Assembly: GCA_047495785.1 (NCBI GenBank)
Contig: JBLDXI010000003.1
Coordinates: forward strand, 2,728,001 to 2,792,000
Length of the DNA: 64,000 nucleotides
Direction: 5' to 3'
Origin: Lepidodermella squamata
Taxonomy: Eukaryota; Gastrotricha
Shown: positions 1 through 12,653 of the stretch, piece by piece
Layout of the letters: each line of letters begins with the position of its first letter
How positions within the stretch are numbered: the stretch's first letter is position 1
Translations under genes and position numbers: made by a program
Notes under the pieces: generated by a model
Databases searched by the model: none
Seen by the model: the letters and a program-made list of their open reading frames with translations, nothing else
Told to the model about the DNA's origin: nothing

Positions 1-1015
1 CAAGCTACTAACCGTTCCAGTGGATACAAGATTTGTGTCATACGGAATGCCGACGAAACACTTTGGAGAAAACGCTTATATCTGCTTGGACTTGGCTTTG
101 GAAGACGATAAACGAGCTACAGATTACGATGGAATCCTCGTAGCGGCAGATGATGTAATTCTAAATGTTTGGACTTGGAGAGATGCTAATCTTAGCCTGA
201 ACAAAAACTGGCTAATCAAAGTTACAGATTACTTACGAGTTTTCAAGCTTGAAAATGTTAGAACTACCATTTATATTTCAGTGAAAGTCGTATAACTATC
301 ACAATTTTAGGGTCACTTTTGCAATGGAACGACGTCAAACAACGATAAAGACTGCCTGGCAGAGGTTTGGCCAGAGACGTGGCGTTGGTGCAAGACCTAC
401 AAAAATGAGATGAGAAGTTTCTACGATCAATTGAAGCAGCTTGCCAGCAAAAATAAAGCTGACAGTTTCTGGCCTCAGACCTTCAATGAACTTACAAAAT
501 CTGCCCATGGGGAAAATCGTCTCTTCAGAGGTTTGGCTGATGTTTTCTACGTCTCGAACAAATATCTAACCCAAATTCGACCCATACTGAGACTTCTCAG
601 CAAGTTGTTACTACCCTTTACCTATTCCAAGTGTTTTAGGTTTGCGTTTAACAGAAACAGAGTTTGGCTTGAAGCCGGGGTTGAAACAGCAGTAAGGATT
701 GTCTCTCCTCCAGAAGACATTCAACTGCTTCAACTTGACGGTAACGATTACGGCCATGGTCATACTGTTCGAAGGAATTACATGATCAACGGCTATGCAT
801 CGTACTACCAATACATTCATCCATTCAAAATGAGCCAGGTCTTCAAAGAACGCATCAAAAGTGCCCGATTTCGATACGATGAGTCACGTCTCCATCTTCA
901 TAGCATAAACCGCAATCATTTCAAGCAAGGGGATTGGACGATCTCTTGTGTCTATTGTTACTTGTTGAAGCTGTTTTCGTCCTACAAAACTGCTATAGAT
1001 TCTTTGAATACGTAG
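1..1015 (+). CDS. STELLO-like (DUF288-type) glycosyltransferase-like protein, C-terminal part
   Basis: The reading frame is open at the left edge, so the N-terminus lies outside the window. One exon runs to 256, a 54-bp intron (257-310, GT...TTTTAG) follows, and the second exon runs from 311 to the TAG ending at 1015; the frames join exactly. About 320 residues are visible. A segment reading YDGILVAADDVILNVWTW resembles the hydrophobic-plus-DD stretch of STELLO/DUF288 proteins (putative Golgi glycosyltransferases of plants, also found in some animals). Cysteines and aromatic residues are frequent downstream. No transmembrane segment is visible in this part. The family call rests on this one motif and general composition, so another glycosyltransferase-like family is possible. 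Confidence 0.5.
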
Positions 1016-1179
1016 CGCAAATAATTGAACATTTTACTTGATATACTTGACATTATTGCACTCTAATAAGTACATGAATATTACGTTAGTTGATACAATT
1101 TTTCAAACTAACAGCATTCGTGGATGAGAAATGATAGTAAGATAACTTGATAATCGCGCTCTCCGTCTTTAGATTGCTC

Positions 1180-4138
1180 TCAATGCATGTCTTCCGATAA
1201 CTGGAAAGATCCAGTTGAATCCGATGTGACCTTTGATTTCTCCGAGATGAGACTCTTAATTTCGTCATCATCGTCATCCGGTATCTCCCAATCAGCCCAG
1301 TAGGCGCGAATAGGTTTGTCCTCGGTGATTCCGTCGACTTCGCCCCGCGACGTGAACTCGATTTCTTCAACCTTCTTGCGTAAAAGATTTCGCACAGTGT
1401 CAGAAACCTGAATTTTCATTGCTGAAATGGTACAAATGTTAATACTGTTTTTAATTATTTTAGCAAGCTAATTACGTAAGCATGTCGAGTGGATTATTGA
1501 GACGACTTGAACCGCCGAACCAATTGCGACGAATCTCGGGAATTGCAGGTAGGCCGCTCGGGCATGGCATGTACCGACGTGAATGCCGAATCGCATGGAC
1601 ACATCCTCCTCGACTCCCTCAAGGCTGTCGTTCAATTCCTTTATTTTATCCCTTAATTCCAGAGCAATGAAAACCTGATGACAAGAAATTGATAGGGATA
1701 TCCATAGGGAGTTATAACTTACCATCTCGGCAATGTGTTGATTCATAATATGATGCTCGCCGAAACCAGTCCCAATCATGATGCAGCTCCCTGAGCAAAA
1801 CGGCAGTGAAACGATGAATACGGAGACTATGAAATTACCTGTAACTTCAATTTTGAGACAGCTATGTTTTCGAAGGCAGTCTTCAATCATTTCATAAGCC
1901 GTGTACATTGTTCGGGCGAAATCTTCCAAACTCAGGTCGTTCATCAAGCTACCAACATTGCTTACATCAAATATCATCAAACAAGCATCTTAAATGAAAA
2001 CACTGATTCTATGAACTTCCGATTTCAGAGCAATTAAAACCTGGATAAGCCTTTACAGGAATTGGCTCGCCGTCACGTAAGCTTTTCGACAGCAAGAAGG
2101 GAAGTGTTGCCATGACCTCCTGTGAATCAGGCAGGTAGTTGTAGATAAGTTCGAATGCTTTGTTTAGCAAATCAAGATTGGCCTGAAGATCGAGAATTGT
2201 ACGCTGTAGCCGGGAAGTGGCAACCACGTGAACAGGAATTGCTACAACGGCGAAGAATGCCGAGATGCTAATCATTATCACAGCTGTAATATAGCAATGA
2301 ATATTTCAGCCGAAATGTTGCCGCGTAACAAAATTTTACAGAAATATTCGATGTCGCTCCACTTGCCGACAGCATACGCCATAGCATCTGTAGTTCTGTG
2401 ACGCAGTTCAGTTAAGATCCAGTTGAGGTTTTTGTCTTGCTTATCGGCCGGTTCTTGCACCATTTCCGGCGACAGTGATGTGAAGTCCAGTTTCCCTACC
2501 TGCAGAATCATATGTTTGTCAGCAATTTCTAAGGACTTAAAACTTACGTATTGAGTTTGCAAACGCTCAAGCTGCTTATACTGGTCTTGATCGTCAGTGA
2601 TGTTGCGCATTTGCGCCGCTGAAAATTCTGAGTCAAGCCTTGCAATGGATATGAATTCAGTGTATCGAGTGTAGTAGAGTACGATAGCTTTGAAAACCGG
2701 ATCGCTGTAACTCGAAACAGTTCGATCTATTTAAAGAATGCCACAGGTTTGATAGGGATGAATCAAGACATCAACTTACTTTCAGCGGCCAGTTTGCTCA
2801 AAACAATGTTGTAGCGCTTTAAATTAACGATCTAACAACGAAATCTTTGTCGCTTTCTTATATTTGGAAAAGATACGGTTTATCTTACAGCTTGAAAGAT
2901 TCGAGTTGTAGAAAGCAGCTCTCCCCAACCTGGGAATCGCTTCGCTGCCGTAGTTGTCGTTCTTGCAATGATAGCAAGGTTATCGCCAATTTTTGAGTAG
3001 AAGTTCAAAACATCAGCCTCTGTTTTCGGAGAAATCATATAACCAACCATGAAATGTTACCATGTGACCATTAACGGGTCAAAAGAGGTAGTGTCCTATC
3101 TCATGGACAGGAAAAATATCTAATGCCATCGGAATAAAGCTTGACAACATAACCAAGAAAATACGGATAACCGGGCGAAATAATGCCGAACCATTTACCA
3201 TCGGGTTTTCTCCGGTAAATATGGGATATATATGGATGAAGAATGCCCTACTATGCTTAACTTTGCCCGAAAGTAGTAGTTACAGATTCGCTACATCAGC
3301 ACTTACCAACAGATCCATTCACAGTTTTACGCGTGTCTCTTTGAGCTCTTAAAGCCAATCGCAATGCCAGTGATGATGTAATATTAGCTCTCTCGTTCGA
3401 AGGAATGACGAGCAAATCAGTCGGAGAAGGCCAAATATCACTGAACGTCAATTTCTGTATAAAAGTAGCTTTACCCTAATTCATTCTTATCGTCATGTGG
3501 CAACTCACTGTATCGACAGCTCTCATAACATCCTTCGCCTTCTCTTGAAATAAATCATACGACCCAGTGTTATACCTGATTTCGTAAAATCGTTAATTAA
3601 GCCTCCAGATCAGAATTTTCAATTACGTGTAAAATGGCTCGGCTTCGAGGGATAACAGCATCGAAACGTCCATCCTTAAGGCCCATGTCAACATAGGCTC
3701 AGAATATTCACAGAGCAACTTACATTTCCGATGTCAGAAGACTGACAGACTGTGATGGAGTAAAGATGAACAAAAATTAAACAAAATTTAAAGAATGGCT
3801 TTTACCCGCAAATCTCGGCTTTGCTTGTCTCGAAGTTCCGATAGGTCAACATCCGTTAGCACTTGAACCAATATTGCAGCAATGGCAATAAGCGCGAATA
3901 CAATTATCTGGAACAATGCTTTTGAATTTCGAAGTTAAATTAAAATGGCAACAAATTTAACTGCAGCGAATAGAACAGCTCGCCCGGCGACTGTTGTCAC
4001 TTTCGGGCTGAAAACAGACAGCCAAAATTGGGTGCATTGATACTCGAGGATGTTAAAGCTATGAGACGCAAATCTTGGTGGCGAATATTCGCCATCCAGC
4101 ACGATCGACGGCTTTTTCGTCGGTGATACAGAAGTCAT
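1180..4138 (-). CDS. NIT-domain transmembrane nucleotidyl cyclase receptor, catalytic site degenerate
   Basis: A gene of about 14 short exons separated by introns of roughly 45-250 bp. The start ATG is at 4138. Order: N-terminal cytoplasmic part (exon 4138-3962), a first membrane helix (IIVFALIAIAAILVQVL, exon 3907-3806), a long helical ectodomain over about seven exons matching the nitrate/nitrite-sensing NIT type, a second membrane helix (VIMISISAFFAVVAIP, near 2270-2220), a short linker, then a class III cyclase domain. In that domain the first metal aspartate is kept (IFDVSNVGSL). The second metal site, normally IGDAY, reads TGSCI. The GDTVNxASR motif reads GSAVQVVSI, so the Asp, the transition-state Asn and the Arg are all replaced. 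The last exons join as MKIQVSD...SRGEV...AYWAD, typical of the domain's end. NIT-cyclases are known receptor guanylyl cyclases; this copy is probably not catalytic alone and might act as a heterodimer partner. Confidence 0.8.
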
Positions 4139-4836
4139 AATTATACTCTCCTATACACGTCTGAAAGTCTGAAAATGAAATGGAAAGAAGAGATGGATGA
4201 TTTATATATATATTAGGATTTCTGACCAGTGCACTCTGCCGGGCAATATGTCCACAAGTGGGTGAGCAATTAATTAAACTCCCTCTCCGCTGATCAGATG
4301 CCTAATTGAAGAGCTCAGGCAATTAATTTTACCGGCTAATCATCGTTTGACCATGTATTGAGCTAAATATGTCTCAGAATTGATTGGCCACTTAAGACAG
4401 GATTATTGGCCATAATAAAAATATTTTCATTAGCGAGTGCGGGTAAGTAAGTGGGAAAACTGGGTTTAAACCGTAAACGAGACTTGTAATCATTATTCGG
4501 AAATTTATCTGCAATTAATTCGCGGAAAATTTTTAATTACCATTTTAGGTTCAATTCACTTAAGATAAAAGGGTCTTAAATGATTGCACCAATAAAATTG
4601 AGATTCTAGCACTCAATTCAGGAACTATATCCCCCAGTTTTTTGCGACTTCGACTTATCCTTTTCCTGATTGATACTGACTTTGGATTATGACCCTTATG
4701 TTAGGTATGCCTTCGAGATTTGGTAAAATTGGGACAAATTTAATAATTGCTTTCTAATTATTTATTCAAAATTTCAGAAAAGTCCTCCTTAATTTCAACA
4801 AGTTTCAAAAATTGAAAAAAAACAAAATGCAAAAAT
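4139..4836. other. Intergenic, divergent upstream region
   Basis: About 700 bp of AT-rich sequence between the NIT-cyclase start (minus strand) and the next gene (plus strand). A TATATATATA tract lies near 4203-4214, about 65 bp upstream of the cyclase ATG. I see no ORF or RNA gene. Confidence 0.4.
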
Positions 4837-6899
4837 ATGACAGGTTCATGGATCCTAACTGCGTTGACCTGTGCTTTTTTATTAGCTGAATGTCGCGATC
4901 CAAATTTCGGCCGCATTATTATACCAAATTCTGGGTCGCTCGTTTTCACAAAAGTAGCGAAAGATATCACATCGATCGCTCTACAAATCAATCAAAACAA
5001 CTTCGATCGGTTGAATTTCACCGTCAGTGTTAACATTCATTACCAAATCTCACGTATCGCTAACGAATCCGATGAGAGCCTCGTCACATTGCGTTGGCAT
5101 GTTACCCGAAATGAAATTCAATTAGACACCTATGCGGAACCTTGTAACGCTAACCTTAACCAAACCGATGTTGAAGAAATACCGAAATACAAGGTGGAAA
5201 TCCCGCCGGCGCAGAAGGTTAACACATACCGTGTTGTAATGATACCTGTTAATATGAAATCATTAGACAGCGGGGCTGTGTTGATGGATAGCACCCTTCG
5301 GTACCCTTTAATCACCCTGATGCGCCCGACAGGGTGCCATTGCGTCGAAGCCCTTAATGACGGCTATAATAGCCATCAGGCTAGAATTTCTTATCTATCG
5401 ATTTCGATATCGGATAAAAGTGGATTTGAATCGAAGGATAGTATTCAATTGGTTGCGCATCGTGATGATTTCGACCTTGCGATGAAAGAATGGTACTTTG
5501 TGAGTTACAGGCGAAATTATTCGCTCATGGCTGATACTGAGCATTCAAATTGTGAGGACGCGTTTTGCGATCCGGTTTTTATCGCTCAGTCCTATAGCGG
5601 CTTGTCTTACGACGAGTTCGGATGCCGGCATCGAGCTCACGATATTCAAGAGTGGTGGCAATGCCCGACTAATGTTGGGGCGCAGTTGAATGCTCCGGTG
5701 AATGCCGCTGCTATCTATGGTCGCCACATAATAGTGACTCAACTTGGAAAAGATGACGTTTTATTAGGTATCTCTAATTTTGACGATTTTTTTTGCCATA
5801 AATACTTGGCCTCAAAAACTGCTCAAAATCACTGATTTGTAAAATCGATAGTCGATATCAGAAATCGATATTGGCCGAAGTAGATTTCAAGGATGAGAAT
5901 ATTTGATAAATTTGAATTGAAAAATATCGAAATTTTTTTATTGGTCGTGCCTTTCAAGTTTCAATTTTTTCAACATTTTCAAGTTTTAACAAAAAAATTC
6001 AAAAAATTTCAAAATTACAAAAAAATCAATAAAACGTACGCTTATCGTAAATTAACCGATCAATGCCAATTTAATTTATAATTTAAAAATTTTCAATTTT
6101 TGTTTAATTTCAAAATATTTTTAAAAAAATCACTGAAATTCTATCGCTTTTTGTATCTCCCTTTTTCCTAGAAAATTGTCATAACAAAGGATCTATGCTA
6201 GCATACTGGTTTTTATACGATAAGGATGAGCGAAAATTTGCAGCCTATAGAACTGACTCAGATAACGCTATTTCCTACTGGCCTCGAGCTCTTCTCGTAC
6301 CAGTGCCAGAAAACGACGTAACCTACCGCTGCCTGAGTACCGGTGAAAAAAGAATCGCCGACTATCATATAATAGCTAACGAAGAGCGATCTCGAGTTAC
6401 ATGCCAAATTTTACCCGATAAGGATGAATTTGGCGCTATCAACTTGAAAAGGGTGAAAGCTACTCCTCAAACTTGGTCTCTTCTAATCCTGCCGAAAATG
6501 TCTTTCATTTTACGAATTTCTTGCCTAGCTAATGGCGAAATTTCACGCGCTGAAATTTTAAGGTGGACACGTGGTGATGGTAACTGCAAAATTACGGCAA
6601 AATTGCGGCAAATTCAGCAAAATATCGTCCTGGATATATTCAGCAATTTTAGCATGGAAAATTCGAGCTATACCCGATCGATTACTCTTGATTGCGGAAC
6701 TTTGGTGTTAAATGTCACGTTAAATTCTTCGGCTTTCGAATATTTAACCCTGAAAGTCCACCCTAGATTATTCGATCTTCCAACAAAACTTGAAAAATTG
6801 TGGTTCAACTTCAGATACAGATTCGACGTGGCAGTTGGGTTGCTTCTCGCCTTTCAATTCGTTCACCTCGTCGGGTTAACTGCTGTTTTATTAGCTTAA
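4837..6899 (+). CDS. Large secreted/membrane-anchored protein of unknown function
   Basis: Two exons, 4837-5767 and 6172-6899, separated by a 404-bp AT-rich intron. They join in phase to give 552 residues. The ATG at 4837 is chosen because it gives a clear signal peptide (MTGSWILTALTCAFLLAEC); the nearby ATG at about 4827 runs into a stop after 20 codons. The body has scattered cysteines and several N-glycosylation sequons, as expected of an ectodomain. The last about 25 residues are strongly hydrophobic (VAVGLLLAFQFVHLVGLTAV) and the protein ends there, which suggests a C-terminal membrane anchor or a GPI-anchor signal. I do not recognise the family. Confidence 0.75.
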
Positions 6900-6934
6900 A
6901 TAAATTGTCGGTATAATAATAATTTAGCGTTCAG

Positions 6935-8604
6935 TTAATTTTTTTTGATCATTCCATTTTGTCCGACGTGAGCGCCATTGCCGAGCGTGAGTAGACGGGG
7001 TCGTTCGTAGGCTGGTATGCCCGGATAGTGTGGGACATTGCGCCTTACAAGGCCCCGCGGGTTAGGGTGGTCTTCTTCATCAAAAGCTTGCTGTTGGGCG
7101 GCTCTGATAGGCGCTGCTGGCTGAATCACCTGCCGTTCCGGTTGACTGACCCTGGGAGGTTGTACGAACTGAACCTGAGGGCGTTCCGGTGGAGCAGCCT
7201 CGGGTTGATGCGGCTGTTCCCGAGCTGGTTCTTCGGCATTGTTACGCTGGGCTTGAATGTGGATCTGCGGCCGTTCCACATGGCTGGTCACAGGCTTTGG
7301 AGATTCTGGTTTAACCACAGCAGCTGTTTGGGGTCGAGGTTGAGCGTGCATTAGTAGACGTTGCGGAAAACTGACAGCGGCTCTCGGAAATTCTGGCCGT
7401 TCAAACTGCTGCCCAAAAACGAATCTACGCGGCGTTTGTTCAATCTCTTCATCGAACTCGTCATTAGGGCCTGATGATTCACGGGCAAAGTTCCAAGGCT
7501 GATGCCATGTCACTTCAGGCTCCGGTGGATCGTCTAGCCGTTGATCTGGCTCACTGAATCTTCGAGTCCCTTGAATAGACCTACGACTCGGAGGCTCCAC
7601 GTTAACCGGACTTGGTGACTCGATGAAGCTTGAAACAATGCGAGGCAGACCGTGATCGCCTTTCTTCCATTTTGCAACGATTTGACCGCCCCAAGACTCT
7701 ACAAAATTAAAAATAAATTCCAGAATTAATTATCGTAATACGAGAAGACATTTTTTAAATTAAAATTGCGAAATTTGAATGAGCATTTGAATAAAAACGT
7801 GCATATGCTAATGAGGCGTCCAAATTTACCCACATCTTTAACAATTTTTTATAAAATCAAATTAAAATGAAAAAATTCCATGCTTCCTCTTGTGCCCATA
7901 AAATTTTAGATATTTTTTTAATTTTTTCCTGATTTTCTAAACCTGAAAACAATTTTTGAAAATGTATTATTCAAATATTTATTATTTAAAAAAATCTGTT
8001 ATATGAATATAAATATGGTATATGGTAATTTAATTGAATTATGAAACCTACTGATCAAAACTCCGCTGTTGCTCGAATCGCTCTTGCGACTTCTCCGGTT
8101 GGACCGACGACTATGATGGCGCTTCTTGTGGTGTTTTTCCTCACTGAATCGATCATCATCTGCTGACCAGCTTTTACTGCTGCGATGATGGCGCTTCTTG
8201 TGACGCCGCATTTTCTTTGCTGCAAATCGGCGACGATTAAAGCGACGCCGACGATGATGATGACGGTTATTTCGCAATCCCCTGTGCGGGACAATGTGGT
8301 GCTGGTGGTGATGCTGGTGGAAGTGGTGATGCGGCTGGTTGCGCTGGCGATGGCGGTGTCGTAGGTAGCGGAAGTAAGGAAATTCAGGGCGTTTCAACGA
8401 GCCGTGGTGATAAGTTTTCACGCCCGAAAACGACCTTTGACGGCTAGTTCTTTCGATATCGCGGTTACCATGAAGCTTATTGAGTTTCTTGTGGTGGCCA
8501 GCCGACGCTACAGCTGAAATAAAAAAGTTAAATCCCTAAAAGTCGGAAAAGGAATTACCAAAGCTGAGCAGGCTGATTGCTAAAATTGCCAGCAATGCTT
8601 TCAT
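6935..8604 (-). CDS. Secreted His/Arg-rich and Pro/Gln-rich low-complexity protein
   Basis: Three exons (8604-8559, 8513-8052, 7698-6935) join in phase to 423 residues. Exon 1 encodes only a signal peptide (MKALLAILAISLLSFG, cleaved near AVASA) and ends in phase 1. Exon 2 is extremely rich in His, Arg and Lys. Exon 3 is acidic near its start and then rich in Pro, Gln, Glu and Arg. No cysteine-based fold or enzyme motif is visible. A dispersed repeat lies in the second intron. The composition fits a disordered secreted matrix, cuticle or metal-binding protein, but this is inference only. The short ORF on the opposite strand at 7028-7354 is a composition shadow. Confidence 0.75.
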
Positions 8605-8832
8605 CTCATTTGGAATCAAAATTTTCGGAAATGAAGCATCTCATCGGGCGTCTACGGCCTAACATTTCCATTGCGAATCACTTAATTGGAAGCGATTTTA
8701 TTTTAGGCAAACATACGCATTAATCCTCATTTTCCAGTTTATTATTCACATTTTTTTTAACAAATTTTATAATTATCGCAATTAACATTATTTAGGTCAA
8801 AGCTGTACAGTGTCTAGACATCAGGCGAATTA

Positions 8833-9294
8833 TCACGAGCCAGTGTTTGAGTTGAGGTAGAACAAATCGATTTGATCGAATTTGCCGATGCGGCGATCAT
8901 GGCCGACGTCTGAAAGGCGTTTTTTCGAGGCACTTTCCGGCTTCTCAGGCTGAAGGAGTGCCTGCTTTGAAACCGCCGGCGTTTGATGGTCGGATGACTC
9001 GAGATGGGTCTTCGAGTTGTAGAGAACTGAAAACTTGGCCAACTCACCGCATTTTGTTGGCAATTTTTCATGAGCCCTAAATTTCGAGTAATGAAAATGT
9101 AAAATAGGTTTACATGAATGTTTATACCTGGTTAAATTCGGAAGAGAGCCAGTAAGAGGGCGCGTCATCGAAGGAAACACTGTCTTACGCGGCAAATCCG
9201 CGGCAACGATGCCAGCATCTGAATTTGAGTGTTGCTGCTGCGAGGACGATGCCAGCTTTTCAGCCGGCGTTTTACAGCCGATCATCATACTCAT
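8833..9294 (-). CDS. Small hypothetical protein
   Basis: Read from the ATG at 9294. A possible 51-bp intron (9127-9077, GTATAA...TTTAG) is a multiple of three, so the frame stays open with or without splicing: 153 residues unspliced or 136 spliced. The product is Ser-, Lys- and Gln-rich with a run of three glutamines near residue 20 and no signal peptide. I do not recognise the family. It could be a short nuclear or cytoplasmic protein, and further upstream exons cannot be excluded. Confidence 0.5.
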   Translation of the reverse strand: MSMMIGCKTPAEKLASSSQQQHSNSDAGIVAADLPRKTVFPSMTRPLTGSLPNLTRYKHSCKPILHFHYSKFRAHEKLPTKCGELAKFSVLYNSKTHLESSDHQTPAVSKQALLQPEKPESASKKRLSDVGHDRRIGKFDQIDLFYLNSNTGS

Positions 9295-9600
9295 TTTTAA
9301 AAAACTTCGATTGAATTTTTATAAGAAAAATCAGTACATTTTCCCACGCTATAAATACCGTCGAGTTATGACGAAGAGAGACACGCAACGTGCCTGTTAT
9401 GTCTGTTGTAACAAGGCTACAGCAAATACACGGTGTGGACGTGAATTATTATTTTCATCCAATAAGGTCCCTTCTGTTGCCTGTTCGTATTATTCAATTC
9501 AATAGAAGTTGTGTGCGTCAACGTTCGTCATAACAACATGGCGCCATTATTAATCATCAAAACAATAATGCAAAAAATAATAGAAACCGGCGAGGTCGTT

Positions 9601-9783
9601 TCAAGGTCGATATTTTATCTTTTTACCCTCGATTCCCTTGAGAGATGAAACCGCGGCGTGAATTTCATGCCAGAAAGCCGGCTTATCATCGAGACGTTCA
9701 CGGTTAGATAACTGAAGGAAAAGAATGTCAAAAAAATTGAAACCAAGCTGCGAACTCTCGCAGACAACAACTTGATCCATCAT
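9601..9783 (-). CDS. Possible small protein or terminal exon
   Basis: A 60-codon frame with two adjacent ATGs at its start. A candidate acceptor (CTTTCTAG) lies just upstream, so this could be the last exon of a longer gene. The peptide has an amphipathic hydrophobic segment (FFDILFLQL) and a charged tail. No family is recognised, and I could not connect it in phase to the upstream frame at 10333-10539. Confidence 0.25.
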   Translation of the reverse strand: MMDQVVVCESSQLGFNFFDILFLQLSNRERLDDKPAFWHEIHAAVSSLKGIEGKKIKYRP

Positions 9784-10332
9784 AGAAATCGATTTTCTAG
9801 AAAGGTCAAATTTTAAATGTTTACTCGCTATTTTTATGATTGCGAGGTCGTATTTTTATCGATCAAATGAGTGCAATAATATTTCCTGCGCAATAAAATT
9901 ATATCATGACCGCAAAATGACCCTGAAAAGTTCGACACAAAAGATATGAAAAATTATAGATTTTTTATTTTTAGCATCGCCAAAAACGAGTTTTCTGCCG
10001 CAACCACAGGTTTTGTAACAAAAATTGAATATATTTGTTTAGCATCATTTCTCAACGATTTTTTTTTCATTACCTTGTTGGTAATAATTTCCACCCCATT
10101 CAGACAATGAGAAAAAACTATAAGAATAACCGGATTTTTTCAGTGACCGGGCATAAATTTGTTATAATAATAATAATATGATACGAAAGAGCCGAGAAAA
10201 TGAAAAAGAAGGTAGATGATGACGACGATCTTTAGAATAGTTTCAATAAGCTGCGATTTGATAAGACAAAACCACACGACACATTGAAACTAATTCATTT
10301 TGAAACAGCTAAATTTGTAAATGTAGGTAAGA

Positions 10333-10539
10333 TTAATTGTTCACGGCGTAAATTAGCTGTACAAAGTCCGTGTCGCTCATCTTCTTCTGTTGTTGTTGGC
10401 CCTGTATCAGTCGAACAGCCGCTAGCGATGGTGATGTCGAGCTGGCGAGGGGCGAGATTGGTTGATTTTGATTCAAACAAGGCGAATTCGGCGCGAAAAC
10501 AGTGTCGTTTCCGCAGTTCCAGTCGTCAAAGCTCGACAT
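10333..10539 (-). CDS. Possible short gene or 5' exon
   Basis: A 68-residue frame from an ATG at 10539, rich in Ser, Asn, Pro and Gln with a run of four glutamines, ending AVNN then TAA. Composition resembles the disordered N-terminus of a nuclear regulator. No partner exon joining in phase was found, so it may equally be chance. Confidence 0.25.
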   Translation of the reverse strand: MSSFDDWNCGNDTVFAPNSPCLNQNQPISPLASSTSPSLAAVRLIQGQQQQKKMSDTDFVQLIYAVNN

Positions 10540-10562
10540 ATCGGGGCTGGAAGAAAAATTAA

Positions 10563-12653
10563 AAATTCCACCTTAATTTTAAAATTAATTGTCAACAACA
10601 AACCTGTAGATTTTTTTTGTAAAAAACGGCGGGAAGAAATTTCCAGTATTTTTAGGAGAAAAAGCTGCTGAAGCCATATTTTATCGCCGAAAAAATGTGT
10701 TTAGTTTAAAACTGTCTATATAGAACAGAAAAAATAGATAACGATAAATGAAGGTAATGCATCGATTCTTCTATATCGAAAAGCGTAGGAAAACATCCCT
10801 AGATATAAACGGGCTAAATTGGCTTTGTCTGATATTTACTTTGTCGAAGAAAAATAGACCAGAGAAAAAACGGCCTGCCACTACCTGTTTTTCGAAGACA
10901 GCAGAATAAAGTGATAGCCGGAATTTTTTCCTATATGGCGTATTATAGACGAGAGCAAAAATACAGCCTGGTATTGCATTAATAACGCGCGTGCGAGGCG
11001 AAAAATACGAAACGTGTTTGTTTCGCCGGCTTCATCCCTAGGCTCAACTGAAAATGCGCTATCGAAAAATCGATGCGATTATTTTTCAGCTCAGAGAAAA
11101 TCGCCGCTCTTAAGCGGAAAATTCGGGAAAATTGCCATTAAAATGAGGCGCCTAGAGGTGTAGAATTTCCGTTTTTCAACAGGTGCGATATTCAATTTTT
11201 AAGATTAAATTTTCGCGTAAATTCAAAATGCGTTTTCTCATTAAAATGCCCCTGTTTTATTTGACAGCGCGCGCCAACTTGTTTATCATGAAAAAACGCC
11301 TACTAAAAGAACGTCGGGGTTATGACGTGTAATATAAGCTGGAATACTCTTAGTATTATCAATAGGCCGGTGGAGTAATATAGGGAAATAACTATACAGG
11401 CGGTGTGGCTGATTAAATCTACAACTACTAGCCCGGAAAAAACGGCATGTGAAATGGCCGAATTCCGTCATAGGACAGCTGAAAGCGTGTTTTAATAATC
11501 ATGATGAAAAACAATCGAGTTTTTGAATGATGAGAACAAACGCATTTTGGACGGCGGTGTGGCTGGTGTGATGACTAATAGCGTTGATATATCACTGCTG
11601 GCCTTGGCGCGTGCCCAAATTTTCGGACACGCATCTGCAGACACGTCTGGTTGCTATTGTGGTGCAGTGATGTAGCGTAATCTTGGCGGGGTTTTATTTT
11701 AATGGCATTGAACCACATTATTTATGGTGTATGAGCCAAATGTTTTGTTCTCAGATTTTATTGAAGGGTTGGAGTAACAAATTGTACAAAAACTGTCTGG
11801 GGTTCATTGGAGATAAGCCATCGACTGGTCGGATTTCAGAAAAAAATGAGCGATAATCCGGCAAAAAGTTGTAAGCGTTTCTGGTAGTTGTAAATCCCCT
11901 AGCAATCATTTATGAACATAAGTCATTCATTAAATCGAGGGGGAGGGGAATTAAGCGAAATAATGAACGGAAATTCGTTTGGCCAAGAATTTTGGGATTT
12001 TATGACCCAGGTCAGGCAAACAAGTTTTATTACTAAATAGATAAGCGGAATATTACTGGTTTGGAGTGTGCGTTTGGTGAGGAAAGAGGTCAAATAAAAG
12101 CTTTACTGTTTTGTTTTCTTCGCGCAATAGACAGAAAATGACTGTCAAAGTTCGGACTGTCAAGAAAATGAAAAAATACAGCGCCCTGAGGATCAAAAAA
12201 TCGTGTAAAAGATGAAAAACAGGAAAATTAATGTCGCCTAATACGCAGAATTTCGGATGAATTTACAGAGCTAATTAGACATGGTGCTCTTCTCATCATC
12301 TAAGCGCAATTTATTGATTGTCTGGAAATGTCTTCAGTAAACACATTTGTTTAATCAACGGATGATGCTGTGGTAAAATATTCACCCCTGAGGTGTCATG
12401 TACGAAAAAACTGACGGCAATTATTCATTATTTGAATTAATGACGGCTCCAGCTTCATAAAAAGTGAGTTGTCTTCGACACTGATCCAAAGGTAAAACAA
12501 AGATGGACGATAGACAATTTATTTTATTCCTGAGATTTTCTTCAAGCAAACATGAATTATTTATCCCATTCAAGAAAAATAATTGCAATAGATTAAGAGT
12601 AAATCATTGATTTTAAAAATAATTAGGTCCAGGAAGAGAAAAATAATGATTTT
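10563..12653. other. Gene-free stretch of about 2.1 kb
   Basis: AT-rich sequence with only short ORFs on either strand (one 61-codon frame near 11286-11471 looks like chance). I see no RNA gene, tandem array or mobile-element end. It could be regulatory DNA or part of a long intron. Confidence 0.4.
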
